DNA of 64,000 nt, taken from NCBI GenBank assembly GCA_028023455.1, contig JAQFVV010006208.1, positions 9,346,963 through 9,410,962 of the forward strand. The letters run 5' to 3'. Numbering within the stretch: the stretch's first letter is position 1; each line of letters opens with the position of its first letter. Position numbers and translations under genes: made by a program. Of the stretch, positions 30,860 to 42,869 are shown piece by piece. The DNA is from Epiperipatus broadwayi (taxonomy: Eukaryota; Onychophora; Udeonychophora; Euonychophora; Peripatidae). Under the pieces are notes generated by a model. It was not told where the DNA came from, did not search any database, and was given only the letters and a program-made list of their open reading frames with translations.

Positions 30860-33800
30860 GTTGGTTTTGTCCGTTCATATAACAAGATCTAGCATCTAGG
30901 CAAAAGTACCTCAAGTCCAATCATGCACAAGATACATAAGTCAGGAACATTCATGAACTCTGTCCTATTTGCCTATTTTCTAGATCTACCAACTTATGAG
31001 CAACAATCCCGATGATATCGATCTAATTTATCTCTCTCCGCCGGCATCGCAAAGCGGAGACACAAAGAGACTCTAATTTGGAAATAATATAAAGAAGCCT
31101 TTTAGTATAATCTAACACAAGGTTGATACATTCAAAGACCGTGACCTTTCACATTAATTATATATGTATATATAGGATTAGCGGGAGATCATCTAGTTAT
31201 AGCAAGCATAATTTATTAATCAAAATATGACATTTTAAATAAAAGAAACAATGATTGTGCAAGTTAGAATATATGTATGATTTATTAATTTAAATAAAAT
31301 AATGTGAGTTATTATATTTCTTCGTTAGTCTTCACTGGCCTCTTTATAATTTAAGAAGTTACAAATAGATTCATTACTTTATTATTTTTATTGTGGCTGA
31401 TTTATATGCCTATAATCGATAAACAATAATATCTGCAAATACAGTTTTAATAGCGCTAATCGAGTATGTAAATGAATCTTAAATCCACCCCTGGAAAGAA
31501 CAAAATATATAGCACTTTACCGAATTTACTTTACAAAGATTATTTTATTATTGAAATATGAGTATCACTAATAAATGGAGGAATCTCAGCTTATGCTGAG
31601 TAAGAAAGATGTGTGAGAGAGATAATTTAGAATATATAATTGCGTTGCCAAAAGGACGTGCACATGAAAATTTTAATAAATATCATGAAGAAATCTGCTT
31701 AATAGGATGGATATTTATAAGTTTTTATTTGGAACTAGAACAAAAAGGGTGGTGTGTGCATGGTGGCATACTTATGTGATCCAGTCGTGGATCTAAAAAG
31801 GTGCTTCCGAAAAATTCATTGAAAGAAATAAAGACCGATATATGTCTGCAGACTTTGGCAGAATCAGTTTATCAAACGAAGAACTGTCTGCTGTGAGTTT
31901 TTATGGACTGTTTTTTTCCCCAGAGCAATTCCATATAGAGCTAGCTCAAACAACCAAATAAGTCCCCAGGGGGGTTAAGAGCCTGGTTCTTCGACTTGGA
32001 GATTTAATTTCAAGATAAATCAGATTTGAACTTTTAAAAATTTTAAAAAAAAATTTTTTATTAATTAAATTTTATAAAAAAAATACGGAATAGTGGTGTA
32101 AAAAAAAAAAAAAAGGAAAAAAAATTTTTATAAAAAAAAATAAAAGATTTGAAATTAAGACCCCCCCCCCCTTTTTTAAATTTTTTTAAAAATAACTCCC
32201 CCAAAAAAGGGAAAAAAAAAAAAAATATTCTCTAAATGCTTTGATAATATAGTACACATAATTATATACATAAGAGTTAGGTGGTGGTTATTTATTTCAT
32301 AAAATAAAATATTGATTTAATTTCACATAAATAGATTTGAACTTTTAGAATTAGCGCTATTATTTTAAATTAAAATGAAAACATTTCTGGAAAAAAAACA
32401 GACTTTTTTTGGCAGTCACATTATAATATAATTAAGTTGTTTCCCCCAAACTTGCAAGCTTACACTGTAATTAAAATAATAAACTTGTTTTAATTAAAAG
32501 AAACTAAACTGATCTCCCCATAAAAAAGAAAAGAGGGTGGGGATTTAAAAAAAGCGAACATTCTTGCAAATATTATTTAAAATATAAAATATAATCAAAA
32601 TACGAAATATTGTTGCCGCATGAAAGTGAAATAAGAAATTAGAAGTATTTACTAGAGGCTCAATGATAGGAGAAAGATTAAGAGAGCTTTAGAGAGTGGA
32701 ATACATTTTAACAATAAGGTAGGATTTTATAAATTATTTTAGTTGATAATGAATTTCTGATCTTCAGATCAGCGAAAAAGATTACATTATACTTAAAGGA
32801 ATTGTTAGACAAGAAATACAGTTTTAAATTTAGATTATACATGTAGACTTATGAGTTATAGCAGCAACATGGATTTGTTACCTTGTTCAGTATTGATGGC
32901 GATTCTTGGATTTGAAAAGTACCTCAGAGACTAGATCTCATTTTGTTCAGGCTGGTCAGGCAGGTGCAATTTCATTATTTAGTATATAGGTACATAGTAA
33001 CAGTTCATGAGTATCTGGATTCTGGGCGGTGGTGTCGGGAAAGATAGCATTCTGGAATGGCGAGAAAAGGTCAAGTTTTTACCTATTCACAATACATTGA
33101 GTCAAAGGTACAATGGGCATGGATTTTTCTGGTCATTGCTCTTCTCAAATTATTTGCTCTCCTTGGGTGTTTAAATCCAGCACTATTTATATGATTTTAA
33201 AGTTGTTTCTGGAATGCTTTTAACTACTTGACTTAAGGCAATTTATCTACTTTGGCGATCTGCAATTCGCAGACTAGATGCACACCTTTGTTCTTGTAAG
33301 TTTTTAAGACAATGCAATCCTGCTAAGAATTTCTCGAACGATTGTTTTAAAATATAATCTGAGATTTAAAAACAAATTTGAAGTGGACAAAATTTCCACT
33401 AATGAATCTTAAATTACTTTTATAAAATTATAACATTTTAATTTGGACTAATGGATTTCCGGTTAATTGACTTAATTGCATTTGAGAATATTCGGCATGA
33501 TTGCATCAGCCTTTTCTTTTCTGACCGCCATTACTAAAATAAATAATAAAATTTAATATAATTTTAAAAATACAGATTAATATAAAATATTTTAATATTA
33601 TAAACACTTTACAAATAATCTCCCCCCACCTATGATATATATGTATCCATTACGCACATATACAAATTAAAATAATATAAAATATTTATTCATTTAAAAT
33701 ATTTAGACTAAGATATTTGTACATACCTACGTCAATGATTATTTTAATAATTAAGCAAAAAAATGTGTTAATAAATGTGTATATATGTGTAAGGATGGAG

Positions 33801-33870
33801 TTTGAATATGGTTTGGTGGTGGTAGATTCTGAGTGGGCTGTGAAGCTCAATATGAGTATCAGATTGACCG
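30860..33870. other. Non-coding stretch with a homopolymer-rich block
   Basis: No gene is recognised. At 32036-32225 the sequence becomes runs of A, T and C (including C12 at 32161-32172 and several A10-A15), unlike its surroundings. The segment 31900-32000 has a less AT-rich composition. A TATATGTATATATAGG run is near 31162. Confidence 0.5.
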
Positions 33871-33879
33871 CTTCAATAC

Positions 33880-34352
33880 TAAAAAAAAATATGCCTATGT
33901 GTTTGAAAAGAAAGGTTTTTAATAAATGTGTTTTACCAGTTTTTACTTATGGATCTGAGACTTAGGCACTACAGAGACTGCAGACCACTGAAAGAAGTAT
34001 GGAGAGATGCATGATAGGAGTAACAAGAAGAGATCGAAAATGCAATATATGGGTAAGAGAACAAACAGGTGTTATTGACCTCATTGAAAAAATTAAAAGA
34101 CTGAAGTGGAGTTGGGCTGGACATATTGCTAAAAGATATGATAATAGCTGGACAATTGAAATCTTAAACCGGATTCCAAGAGATTGTAAAAGACCCAGAA
34201 AGAGACCACATGTGAGATGGATGGATGAAATAAGAAAGTGTGCAGGGGTGATGTGGAGAAGAAAAGCTAAAGATTGGAGAAGATGGTTTGAACTTGGAGA
34301 GATCTTCATCCTACAGTGGATTGATAATAATTGATGGTGGTGATGATGATGA
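33880..34352 (+). mobile_element. LINE copy c, 3' end
   Basis: The main frame (33999-34334) reads ERCMIGVTRRDRKCNIWVREQTGVIDLIEKIKRLKWSWAGHIAKR, WTIEILNRIPRDCKRPRKRPHVRWMDEIRKCAGVMWRRKA and GEIFILQWIDNN, then stops before a TGATGGTGGTGATGATGATGA tail. This is the conserved C-terminal block of RTE-like non-LTR retrotransposons. Upstream, CLKRKVFNKCVLPVFTYGSET precedes a TAG. It is the best-preserved C terminus among the six LINE pieces. Confidence 0.88.
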
Positions 34353-34359
34353 ATCTGTA

Positions 34360-34675
34360 TTAATTTAATGATATTTATAATTTTAAATAATGGTTGTTTA
34401 AATGGCAATAAATATTTATTCTATATATATGGGATTTGATTGATAATGTATGTATTGGCAACTGAGATTTTATTGATATATTTAGCTTGATATTATTGGT
34501 TAGTTCCAGTCATAAATTCCTATGGTTTCATTTTGTAATGATTTCGTTTTTATAGTGAATACTTTCTTGAGCATGGGGAATGTTTATATCATATGGCAAT
34601 AATGAAGAATTAATATTTAAATATTTTATATATGAAGTTTTCAGAAAAGTTATTTTTATGCTGTTACCTAGAATA
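34360..34675. other. AT-rich spacer
   Basis: Nothing is recognised. Confidence 0.4.
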
Positions 34676-35000
34676 TTGTAATATATAGGGTATATGAGTA
34701 CAGACTTTCACATGACCCACCACTCTCCACTCTAAATATCTCATAACAATGGTACACTTGAACACATATATGTTGAAAAGATAAATAATCACCAATATAC
34801 GTATTTCATGCTAAACCAGCAATCATCAGTTGGTCTAGATTACCATCTCCACACATATATGCTATAAGTGCTCAGATATATATATATTAAGATAGCCAAT
34901 CCTCATACTTTAATGGACAGGCTTCAATCTACGCCACACTCCAACTCTTCAACCATCCATCCAATTGAAAATCTGATGATGGAATGCTCAAAGGCCACCT
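34676..35000 (-). mobile_element. HHR element family T, subfamily 2 (T7)
   Basis: Read on minus, the unit has ATCATCAGATTTTCAATTGG, GGTTGAAGAGTTGGAGTGTG, GCTATCTTAATATATAT and the ribozyme. It continues TATTTATCTTTTCAACATATATG and GTGTACCATTG-like sequence to CATGTGAAAGTCTGTACTCAT. Nearby 35085-35155 (AAGGGATGGGCACCAC, ACACAGGCTTATTAT) resembles the outer end seen at 38237. Confidence 0.72.
34787..34841 (-). ncRNA. Hammerhead ribozyme, family T subfamily 2 (T7)
   Basis: On minus: AATCTAGACCAA, CTGATGA, TTGCT-GGTTT-AGCAT, GAAA, TACGTATA, TTGGTGATT. The features and weaknesses are those of T6, including the T.T base of stem II and the palindromic ATACGTAT stem III. Confidence 0.65.
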
Positions 35001-35159
35001 AAAGCCGAGATTCTTGTCACACCCATGTTGACCTAATGTCAATCTGATCCCTCATGTACAGGACATAATCCATTTAATACATATACAAGGGATGGGCACC
35101 ACTTTTTTTACTATGTAATAACTAAAACACACAGGCTTATTATCGCAGTAGAGAGTTAA

Positions 35160-35545
35160 GCTTATATACAAGAAGCATTTTACCCATTACTTAATTTTAT
35201 AGCCCTCAGTGATACTGTGGTATTAGGTATTGAGATAAGGATAGCTTGGTTTGTTTTGGCAATGTCTCAGATTTTTGATTATACATGTGTTTGTTGATTT
35301 TTGATGTATTAATTTAGATATTGGTAACTATTACAATGACATTATTGTTATTTTATTTTTCTAAATAAATCATTTTGTTTCTTTTATTACTGACTATTAC
35401 TTGAATTATAAAATACAAAATATTGATAAACCAAATTAATAGGTGTCCATCCGTAACTCATACTGGATAAACTTGTCTTTTATTTTAAGATTTATTATTA
35501 GTTGGAAAGTTTCATTTTGTAATTCATAACTTCCTAATATTTGAA
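35160..35545. other. AT-rich spacer
   Basis: Nothing is recognised. Confidence 0.4.
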
Positions 35546-35548
35546 CAG

Positions 35549-35660
35549 GCAAAACTCTCTATACGTATTGCCACTCAGTGCAAGCCAGAGTAATCAATGG
35601 ATGCCAGAAGGCTTGTGCATAAAATCCCCATCTAGTGATCAGGTGATGTTTAGTTGTAGT
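35549..35660 (-). mobile_element. Family B fragment
   Basis: AACAGGCAAAACTCTCTATACG, CCACTCAGTGCAAGCCAGAG, GGATGCCAGAAGGCTTGTGC and AAAATCCCCATCTAGTG match the family B arm up to just before the ribozyme. GATCAGGTGATGTTTAG and a second GATCATGTGATGTTTG follow. The ribozyme is deleted. Confidence 0.7.
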
Positions 35661-35759
35661 GATCATGTGATGTTTGATTGTAATTGTGACTTTACTAATA
35701 AACTTAACTTCTTTCTTTGGTATTTTCTTATGTTAATTATCAATATGAAATAACAATTG

Positions 35760-36750
35760 GTTATTGGAAAGAAGTCTAGAATTATTATCTAGTGGCACCT
35801 TCTAGTAAAGTTACGTTTGGAACTATTTATCCATTACAATATATTTAAAAATTAAAGGAGGAAAAGTATATTAGATTACACATAAAATGCATGTATTGAA
35901 ACGGGCCCACAATTTTACCCCTCTTTTCAAACATATGTAATTCTTTATCATAATGTAAGAGGATTCAAATCCTGGGGTTAATGGGTGTTAGATTATTTTT
36001 TCTAGAATTTAATATCTTAACTTATAACAGTCAGACTGCTTATTCAGACAAATTTCCTGACCATCATTCCCATTGAATGTCTCAAAGTATAGAGGTCTAT
36101 CCTTCGCCATTATAGATGCTACTTATTACCTAAAAAAAAATATCTGCTATGCTGGAGATTAAGATAGAAACATCTATAGGTTGGTTCAAATCCCTCCCTA
36201 GCTTTTTAGATATTTATTAGGCCCTCCATTTAGCTACCACTAACTCAAAAGAAAACATGGCAATATGTCATAGAGCATGTGTGTGATAACTATGTTTATG
36301 TACACTTAGAATAAGAGAGAGAAATGAACATTTATAATAATATAAATAAAATAAAATTTATTTACAACATTTATACCATATGTAATACCTAGAGATGAAT
36401 CAACGCATAAACAAAATACAATATACAGCTATATTTACGCAAGTGTGTGTGAAACTATATTGGAAACAATTCATTTAATTAGCTTGCGTTTAACTTATAA
36501 GCTTCAACATGCTTATATACAATACAAAGCAATCATGTATATTATTTAATTATAATAATATGAATTAATATTTAAAAAAATAATCAATTAATTGATAAAT
36601 AAATATATCACATTTATATAAAAAAATTATTATCGATTATTGATTAAACGAAATCAATTTTACGTTATATTTGATTTAGCATTCCTAAATAATATATATA
36701 TTATTTTTAGAGATAAAAAAAAATGTATTTAAAAAGAAGATAACATGTTA
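35760..36750. other. AT-rich spacer
   Basis: Nothing is recognised. Frames are short and lack signatures. Confidence 0.5.
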
Positions 36751-36757
36751 AAATTTA

Positions 36758-37850
36758 TTCATCGTCAACCATTATCAATCCACTGCAGGATGAAGGTCTC
36801 TCGAAGTTCAATCCATCTTCTCCCATCTTTAGCTTCTCCACATCACCCCTGCACACTTTCTTATTTCATCCATCCATCTCACATGTGGTCTCTTTCTGGG
36901 TCTTTTATAATCTCTTGGAATGCAGTTTAAGATTTCAATTGTCCATCTACTATCATCTCTTCTAGAAATATGTCCAGCCTAATTCCACTTCAATCTTAAT
37001 TTTTTCAATGAGGTCAGTAACACCTGTTTGTTCTCTTTCCCATACATTGCGTTTTCGATCTCTTCTTGTTACTCCCAAGATGCATCTCTCCATACTTCTT
37101 TGAGTGGTCTGAAGTTTCTGTATTGCTTTTCTAGTGTCCAAGTCTCAGATCCATAAGTAAGAACTGGTAAAAGACATCAGTTAAAAACCTTCCTTTTTAA
37201 ACATATAGGCATATTTCCTTTTAGTATCAAGTTATTTCTACCAAAAACACTCCAATCAAGTTTAATTCTATGATTAATTTTCTCCATTATGTTTCCATCT
37301 GTATTAATAATCTGACCAAGGTATTTGTAACTGTTAACTTCTTCTAATTCATCATAATCAATCTTTATTTTCACATTTTGAGCAAATCGATTAAACATTA
37401 CTTTAGTCTTTTTAACATTTATCTTTAGTCCTACTTTCATCTGATAACTCCTGCAACATTTCCTGCAGCTCTAAAGCATTATTTGCAAAAATAACTACAT
37501 CATCTGCAAAATCTAAATGACTTAAATAATCTCCATTTACTTTCACTCCTTTAGTTTCCCATTTTAATCCACAAAATACTTCTTGCAGCACTGCTGTAAA
37601 AAGTTTTGGAAATATGGAGTCACCCTGTCTTACACTCTTCTCAATGTTGACTTTCCCAGTATCATTATGTAATCTAATTGTTGCTGTTGCATTTTTATAA
37701 ATATTCTTTAAAATATGACAATATCCTGGCTCTATATCTTGATGATCCAATGCTTTAATCACTGAAGAAATGTTTATAGAATCAAAATTTATTAACTGTA
37801 TATTAATATCAACTTTAATATGTGTTATCAATTCTTATTATTTATTTTAT
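36758..37850 (-). mobile_element. LINE copy d, longest non-LTR retrotransposon fragment
   Basis: On minus, from the 5' side, SINISSVIKALDHQDIEPGYCHILKNIYKNATATIRLHNDTGKVNIEKSVRQGDSIFPKLFTAVLQEVF is the reverse transcriptase finger and palm (VRQGD). HLDFADDVVIFANNALELQEML follows, with the FADD catalytic motif. After a frameshift come VGLKINVKKTKVMFNRFAQNVK, NSYKYLGQIINTDGN and GNMPICLKRKVFN. Further frameshifts lead into the RRDRK, IEKIK and KRPRKRPHVRWMDE-type C terminus, ending in a short GATGATAA-type tail at 36758. The endonuclease domain is missing. Truncation and frameshifts show it is dead. The RTE-like assignment comes from motif recognition. Confidence 0.88.
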
Positions 37851-38235
37851 TAAAGGCCTTTTCAATTTAAATACAATTTTTCTTTCTATAGCATTAGATT
37901 TTAACTTAACACTTTATTAAATTCAATGTTGGAACCTTTTTTTTAAAAAAAATGATCCATAAGACAATAATGGGTTAATGCTTTACTAGATATACTTTGT
38001 CGAATTATTCTTCAGATTATGCATTTATAGGCAGGAAGCATTTATGGGAAGATAAAAAGAAGACACTTCTAAAACTGGAATCTGAAAAAGACTACGTAAT
38101 TTCAGGTTTAATAAAACAGTCCACTAATCAAAGTTTTATTCCATGATAATGAGATTTTCAGCTACTGCAGAGTTTTCTATCTTAGCTATATTGATAAACT
38201 CTACAAATTATCTCTATCATTCTAATCATCTTATA
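37850..38235. other. AT-rich spacer
   Basis: Nothing is recognised. Confidence 0.4.
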
Positions 38236-38419
38236 ACATATATAAGGGATGGGCAGACATCTTTACTATGGAATAACTGAAATACAGGCTTACTATATAC
38301 CTGTATCAATATATGTAATATATAGGGTATATGAGCACAGACTTTCACACAGCCCACCATTCTCCAATCTATCTCATTACACTGATACACTTGAACACAT
38401 ATATGTTGAAAAGATAAAT

Positions 38420-38473
38420 AATCACCAATATACATATTTCATGCTAAACCAGCAATCATCAGTTGGTCCAGAT
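38420..38473 (-). ncRNA. Hammerhead ribozyme, family T subfamily 2 (T8)
   Basis: On minus: ATCTGGACCAA, CTGATGA, TTGCT-GGTTT-AGCAT, GAAA, TATGTATA, TTGGTGATT. Core and GAAA are intact. Stem II has four pairs above T.T. Confidence 0.65.
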
Positions 38474-38533
38474 GGAAGATTGGCCGTCTTAATATATATC
38501 TGAGCACTTATTGCATATATGTGTAGAGATGAC

Positions 38534-38612
38534 AATCTAAACCAATTGATGATTGCTGGTTTAGCATGAAATATGTATGGAGAGTTTTGTTTAAATATAT
38601 ATTTTGGTGATT
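38534..38612 (+). ncRNA. Inactivated family T hammerhead with insertion (T9)
   Basis: The core is TTGATGA (invariant C3 is T). Between the stem III 5' strand (GAAATATGTAT) and the TTGGTGATT of stem I there is an extra piece of about 25 bp (GGAGAGTTTTGTTTAAATAT) that resembles a family B segment. Predicted inactive. Confidence 0.65.
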
Positions 38613-38709
38613 ATTTATCTTTTCAACATATATGTGTTCAAGTGGATCAGTGTTATGAGATAGAGTGGTGGATCGTGTGAAAGTCTGTGCTCATCCAATC
38701 GTCTTAATT

Positions 38710-40640
38710 TTATAATGCTGTTATACAGAAATATTTGCTGATTGAAGTAATTCAACGATCCTTTATAATAAGGATATTCAAGTTCTCTTAAAACAAGAAA
38801 ACTTTCTTTGAAGAGTCCTTTTCTTAACATACGCACACACACACACACAAAGTAATGTTTCCAATTTTTTCTTTGTTAACACTAAGATTATACATAATAA
38901 ATCTGGGAACTTTTATTTATTATTTTACATTAATTTAAACAAATTTAAAAATAAGTACCCCCCCCCCTTAAAAATATGATTGTTTAGTATGTAGCTAAAA
39001 AAAAATTGTAAGGTTTGACCACTTTATTTTTAAAAGATGTCTAAACCGGTAATATTGTTTTAACATATATAATTATGTGACAGTAATTATAAAATATTAT
39101 TATTAATTCGTATTTTGATAATATCATAATTTTTTTTTTAAAAAAATTCAAATATAAAAGAATAAACAGAGTCGTTTAACTCTCCATTATAAATGAGCAT
39201 TTTCTTCATTAAAACAAAAAACGTACGCGAAATGTCTTACTGTAAGGGGGGGGGGGTAAATGTAAAAATCCATTCGTATTTCGATTTGCAAGCGGTTATC
39301 TTGTTTGTTTTGTACGTATTTGATTTTACTATGTCATAGTTAAGAAAAGTGTTTTAGCTGTAATTTCATAAAAACAGATCTAACTGATTTTTTGAAGGGA
39401 AAATGTTGCCAATTAAATCCCCACCAGTGAAAAAATTAAGAAATAAAATAGCCAACTGAGTAAGTGGTAATAAAGTAGAAAAATAAACAATATCATTGTT
39501 TAAGTTTACAAATTGCAAAATCATATCATTATGGAAAAAATTTGCCGTTCTATTGGGAAGTTAAGAATGATGTACTAGTAATTATTTTAAACAATTGTAT
39601 CAACCGCAATGATCTGCTGGATATAAACTTGTCTTGGAAGTTGCCTAGATGGAAATCTTTTAGAAGCCTATCTAATGAAACCTTATTTTGAATCTTTTGG
39701 AAAACTACTGTTAATTTTAAATAAATATCTTTTTTCCACCTATTGACTTAAAATTACAATGGTTTATGCTTCAAAAGAAAAGCATCTTAAAAGGATGAAG
39801 ACAACTCCTTAAGGAAGGGAAGAAAACTGAATCATCCAATGCCGACTAGAATACTCCAAAGTAATCCTAATAATATCGGGTGTGCGCGCAGAGAAGAGAA
39901 CAAATTCATTCTTCCAGCCAATATGTTAAAACCATATGTATGATAATTATATATATACGGTCAGAAAAAGTTGAAAGGCAAAAATACCTGGGTGAGATAA
40001 TCATTTTGAGAATAATTCATTAGTCAATTGTTTTTAATTAATATTAGTTTTATGTAATATTTTATTATTGTTGTTTTAATTTTACCGTAGTTGTAAATAA
40101 GAAATTGGACACTTGAGTTTTAGACCTACTGAGATCAAACTTGACCTCAACCCCAACGCAGTATGACTGATATTTCACAGATGGTTTAATACTAAAGGAC
40201 CAGTTGCAAATACGTTTTTTTTTTAAATTGTAGTAGAATGCCATATTCAAACCTCTTTATTTTATTAATATTATTTTACTAAAGTAATTAAATTTTTGTT
40301 AATATTGGTATATCAAATATACTTTCATAATTTTTAAGTATGTGACTAGTGATATCAATTTAATAGTTATAATTGTTATAGTCAATTGCCACATGTGAAA
40401 CCGTTAGCATTGTGGTGAGAGATAGATGGACCGAGTATATGATAATAATGGTGCTACACCCTTAAAGTTATAGCTGGCACTCATAAAAATATCAAATCAT
40501 TATCATTTCATTATTTTTAGACCTTTACCGGAAAATTGAAGTTTACCAATATATCATTCTTTTGCTTAAACACATCCTTACAAATGGTGCAACCAATGTG
40601 TGGTAGAACAATGCCTATACAAAATAATAATGTAATATTA
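38710..40640. other. AT-rich non-coding stretch
   Basis: An (AC) run lies at 38830-38848, a C9 run near 38959-38967 and a G10 run near 39246-39256. No gene is recognised. Confidence 0.5.
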
Positions 40641-40643
40641 GTT

Positions 40644-40875
40644 AAAACCGGCTTATGGCAATTTATGCTGTCTTGAGTAGCTATTAAATGTTAATATTTA
40701 AATCACTACTCAAGATGGCATAAACACCCGTAAGCTGGCTTATTCAGTTATTCTTTTATATAGGCATATTTAATTAAAATGAGATTTAAATATTAACGTT
40801 TAACTGCAGCTGAAGATGGCATAAACCACCGTAAGCTAGCTATAGCTAATATTCATTTATTATTTTATATAGGCA
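40644..40875. repeat. Foldback of about 95 bp plus partial tandem copy
   Basis: AAAACCGGCTTATGGCAATTTATGCTGTCTTGAGTAG (40644-40680) is complementary to CTACTCAAGATGGCATAAACACCCGTAAGCTGGCTT (40705-40740). The right arm is then repeated with changes at 40810-40840 (GAAGATGGCATAAACCACCGTAAGCTAGCT). Each right arm is followed by TTTTATATAGGCATATT. Confidence 0.8.
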
Positions 40876-40879
40876 TATT

Positions 40880-41345
40880 AAATTTTGTAGAATGTATTCT
40901 AGAGTATTTTGATTATTATATGTGTTTTGTATGCTTTTATATATCATTAATATAAATAATGTAGGAACACTGAAACATAGAATAATGAATAAAGTGATTT
41001 TTTTTAAAAAAGGAAATATACCTTTGATATGTTATATAAAAACAAAACAACACTATTTTATTGTTAAAAATTTGTAAAATTATATTTTTTGTTTATTTTG
41101 ACACTATTGACTATTCTATTCAATACATGTTTATTTTGTGCAATAAAGCAAGTCTCTTTAATCTTTCTATGATTTCTTCCTTCACAAATCACCTCAACAA
41201 TACCGGGCTTAAAATCATGTTCACATTCATTCTCCGATTATAAAATATAGATACATTTGTTAACTTCGTTTTAGTTTTTTTTTTTTTTGTAAATAAGATG
41301 ACAGTTTGAATCTGACGAAATTGAGGATTTGGAAATTTATATTTC
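40880..41345. other. AT-rich spacer
   Basis: Nothing is recognised. Confidence 0.4.
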
Positions 41346-41351
41346 TGTTAT

Positions 41352-41451
41352 GGTTGGTGGTCAAGAGATCAGCACAGCTACCTTACAAGCAGTTGTCCTG
41401 GGTTAGCGGGTTCACTTCCCGGCCGATGCTATGACATATGAGGAAAAAAAG
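41352..41451 (+). mobile_element. tRNA-derived SINE (S3)
   Basis: TTGGTGGTCAAGAGATCAGC (A-box region) and GGGTTCACTTCCCGGCCGATGC (B box and acceptor end) are followed by TATGACATATGAGG and A7. It differs from S1 by point changes and an extra block TCCTGGGTTAGC before the B box. Confidence 0.75.
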
Positions 41452-41460
41452 CTGTTTTAA

Positions 41461-41515
41461 AACAGGCAAAACTCTCTATACGTATTGCCGGAAATGGTGA
41501 TCATGTGATGTTAAA
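41461..41515. mobile_element. Family B fragment
   Basis: AACAGGCAAAACTCTCTATACG followed by ATTGCCGGAAATGGTGATCATGTGATGTTA joins the two outer ends of a family B unit. The middle is deleted. Confidence 0.65.
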
Positions 41516-41789
41516 AGCTGTTTTTAGTAAAACTGATATATATATAAATATGTAGAACATTTTAAAAGAAATGTGTATGAGAACAAAAAAATGTAAAATG
41601 ATAAAAAATGCATATCGCTATCATATGTGTAAAGAGTGTGAGAAATAAAATTGTAATGATGTATGCAGATAAGTTCCATGTTAGCTTTAGGAAACCTATG
41701 AATTTAAATAATTTGATCAATAATACAAACAGTAAAGTAGAGAAATTGGACCAGTCTAGTGTAATATATGCAGCGGGGTGTAGCTAATT

Positions 41790-42350
41790 AGGAGATTTAT
41801 TTAAACTTCTATCAATAATTTTAATCTCTGTGGTCAAGTTGCAATATTTAGTGTCTATAAAAATATAAGGTACCACTAATAGAAATCCCCACTTCTATTG
41901 CTAAAAGAAGTTGCCTTTGACAACAGTTTGAAATTTCTGAATTGTTATCTATATTGGGATTGTCTAAGTGTTGGCTGGTTTCTAATGGTTACTTATAAAC
42001 CCATTTAGCCTTGAGCATTATTACACTTATTATTTAAGTAATACTTTGGGTGCATTTTGAAAATGATAATTGCAATTTGTAATGTTATAATTGACCATTC
42101 GTTAATCTGCATTCAGAACAGGTTATGTTTACCTGTTTAAGGAGGTCTATGTAAACTTCTTTCTATCAATAATTTCAATATCTGGGATCAAGTTGCAATC
42201 GTTAGTGTCTATATAAATATATGGGACCATTAATAGAGATGGGATTTCAGCTTTATTGTTAAAAGGAGGTTGCCTTGACAACGGTTTGAAAGTCTTGATT
42301 GTTATCTATATTGGGATTGTCTAAGTGTTGACTGGTTTCTAATGGTTTTA
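41790..42350 (+). repeat. Tandem duplication, about 350 bp period
   Basis: AACTTCT..CTATCAATAATTT, GGTCAAGTTGCAAT, GTTGCCTTTGACAAC and ATTGGGATTGTCTAAGTGTTG occur at 41803-41975 and again at 42153-42330 with moderate divergence. Confidence 0.8.
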
Positions 42351-42652
42351 TATATGTACTATGGTGAAACTAAGGCCGATTTGAGGACAAGAATGATGCT
42401 GCATTCATTTTCGTACAAAAAAACTAAAACCAATTTAACAAATGTATTTGTATTTTATAGTCATGAACCAGAATATGGACATGGTTTTGATCGATATTTT
42501 TGAGCTAATTGTGTAGAAAGAAATGATACAAACAGAAAGATTAAAGAGCCTCATAATGAATAATATTTCTATAGTATAATTTTCACTATACCATTCTCTC
42601 ACAAGATAGATACTGGTTTTTATACACCTTTTAGACACATATAATCATAAAC

Positions 42653-42860
42653 ATATGACGAAAGGCATGTGTAAAAAATGTAATATCCCCAAGATGCACA
42701 TTTCAATTAAACTGTAGTTATTCCCTATCTATACACACAGAACATTAATAAAGCTATGTTTAAGAGAATATGATCTAGGCCAACTGATGAGTACTGGTTC
42801 AGCACAAAAGGTGCATCTTGGGGATCATATATCTTTTTCACATGTCTTACACTCCTCCCC
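42653..42860. mobile_element. Family T subfamily 3 palindrome (T10)
   Basis: The left side (42660-42710, minus) has CATGTGTAAAAAA...CCCCAAGATGCACATTT, the 3' half of a ribozyme unit. The right side (42772-42850, plus) has a whole ribozyme followed by TCATATATCTTTTTCACATG. The two sides are inverted copies around a centre near 42740. Confidence 0.65.
42772..42826 (+). ncRNA. Degenerate family T hammerhead (T10)
   Basis: GATCTAGGCCAA, CTGATGA, GTACT-GGTTC-AGCAC, then AAAA instead of GAAA, GGTGCATC, TTGGGGATC. Loss of the invariant G12 and an A.C mismatch in stem II predict no activity. The cleavage triplet would be AUC. Confidence 0.55.
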
Positions 42861-42869
42861 AGGGTGTTA

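Larger units (their letters stand above)
38237..38700. mobile_element. Family T subfamily 2 palindrome with two hammerheads (T8/T9)
   Basis: The minus unit (38237-38473) and plus unit (about 38485-38700) face each other. The arms include CACAGACTTTCACACAGCCC at left and GTGTGAAAGTCTGTGCTC at right. The turning point is near GATTGGCCGTCTTAATAT. The outer left end AAGGGATGGGCAGAC and ATACAGGCTTACTATATACCTGT matches T6 and T7 outer ends. Confidence 0.78.

Noticed and set aside
33962-34408. 148-codon minus frame with poly-His
   Set aside because: It is the antisense of LINE copy c, and the His run is the complement of the GATGAT tail.
40060-40250. 61-codon minus frame
   Set aside because: It has no family signature and ends in an A/T-rich run. 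Treated as chance.
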